Assembly (NCBI GenBank): GCA_024692685.1
Contig: JAILMJ010000107.1
Span: 1-39,127, forward strand
Direction of reading: 5' to 3'
From: Clostridia bacterium
Lineage (GTDB): Bacteria > Bacillota > Clostridia > Oscillospirales > Acutalibacteraceae
DNA: 39,127 bases
Shown: positions 39,109-39,127 of the stretch, piece after piece
Position numbering within the stretch: the stretch's first letter is position 1
How the letters are laid out: each line of letters begins with the position of its first letter
The notes under the pieces: generated by a model
Database searches by the model: none
Seen by the model: the letters and a program-made list of their open reading frames with translations, nothing else
What the model was told of the DNA's origin: nothing
Made by a program: the position numbers and the translations under genes

Positions 39109-39127
39109 TTGACAAGCGGTTCGATAA
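39109..39127 (+). promoter_or_regulatory. Second promoter, cut by the window edge
   Basis: TTGACA at 39109-39114, preceded by an A/T-rich UP-like stretch (about 39091-39106) and followed by 13 bp that end at GATAA. The -10 box would lie just past the edge. Tandem strong promoters suggest an rRNA operon downstream. Confidence 0.55.

Noticed and set aside
1-39127. CRISPR arrays and insertion sequences
   Set aside because: No regular repeat-spacer pattern and no transposase gene were seen apart from the tyrosine recombinase.

Overview
The window looks like chromosomal DNA of a Gram-positive, anaerobic gut- or rumen-type Clostridia (Firmicutes). Evidence: LPXTG-anchored surface proteins with sortases, a long-form HPF, a class I c-di-GMP riboswitch, tRNA genes with encoded CCA, strong AGGAGG ribosome binding sites and intrinsic terminators after most transcription units. 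I cannot name a genus.

Left end (1-2916): the right-hand end of an integrated mobile element. It carries the start of a ParB-like gene, a tyrosine recombinase, two helix-turn-helix proteins and a cluster of GAGAGAAA repeats. It ends at a 56-nt copy of the 3' half of a tRNA-Ser(CGA) that begins in the anticodon loop, which is a typical attR junction. The old tRNA terminator remains on the host side.

3082-8491: an AT-rich restriction-modification island, read as one operon: Vsr mismatch nuclease, cytosine-C5 methyltransferase, HpaII-family endonuclease, a DUF262/DUF1524 (GmrSD-like) enzyme and a second cytosine-C5 methyltransferase.

8613-14240: a GPH/MelB-type sugar symporter, a zinc-ribbon membrane protein, a second GPH-type transporter with a cytoplasmic C-terminal domain of about 270 residues, and a secreted metallophosphoesterase.

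14452-25993: the most interesting block. A membrane diguanylate cyclase gene is divergent from a seven-gene surface operon that starts with a c-di-GMP-I riboswitch and a following terminator. The operon encodes a small charged protein, signal peptidase I, a 1596-residue adhesin with five Cys-His repeats, a backbone pilin, a class C sortase, an accessory pilin with a proline-every-third-residue hydrophobic stretch, and a second sortase. It reads as a sortase-built pilus whose expression is set by c-di-GMP.

26157-32851: a secreted PHP-domain phosphoesterase; a convergent operon of an endoglycoceramidase-like GH5 hydrolase without signal peptide and a second GPH transporter with the same kind of C-terminal domain; and an iron-dependent alcohol dehydrogenase with a TTG start.

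32897-39127: a tightly coupled minus-strand set (RlmL-like rRNA methyltransferase, lipid kinase, zinc-ribbon membrane protein, metallophosphoesterase), then HPF, a four-tRNA cluster (Val, Asp, Phe, Gly), an NYN nuclease with two LOTUS/OST-HTH domains, a 35-residue membrane peptide, and strong tandem promoters at the right edge that suggest a stable-RNA (possibly rRNA) operon just outside the window.
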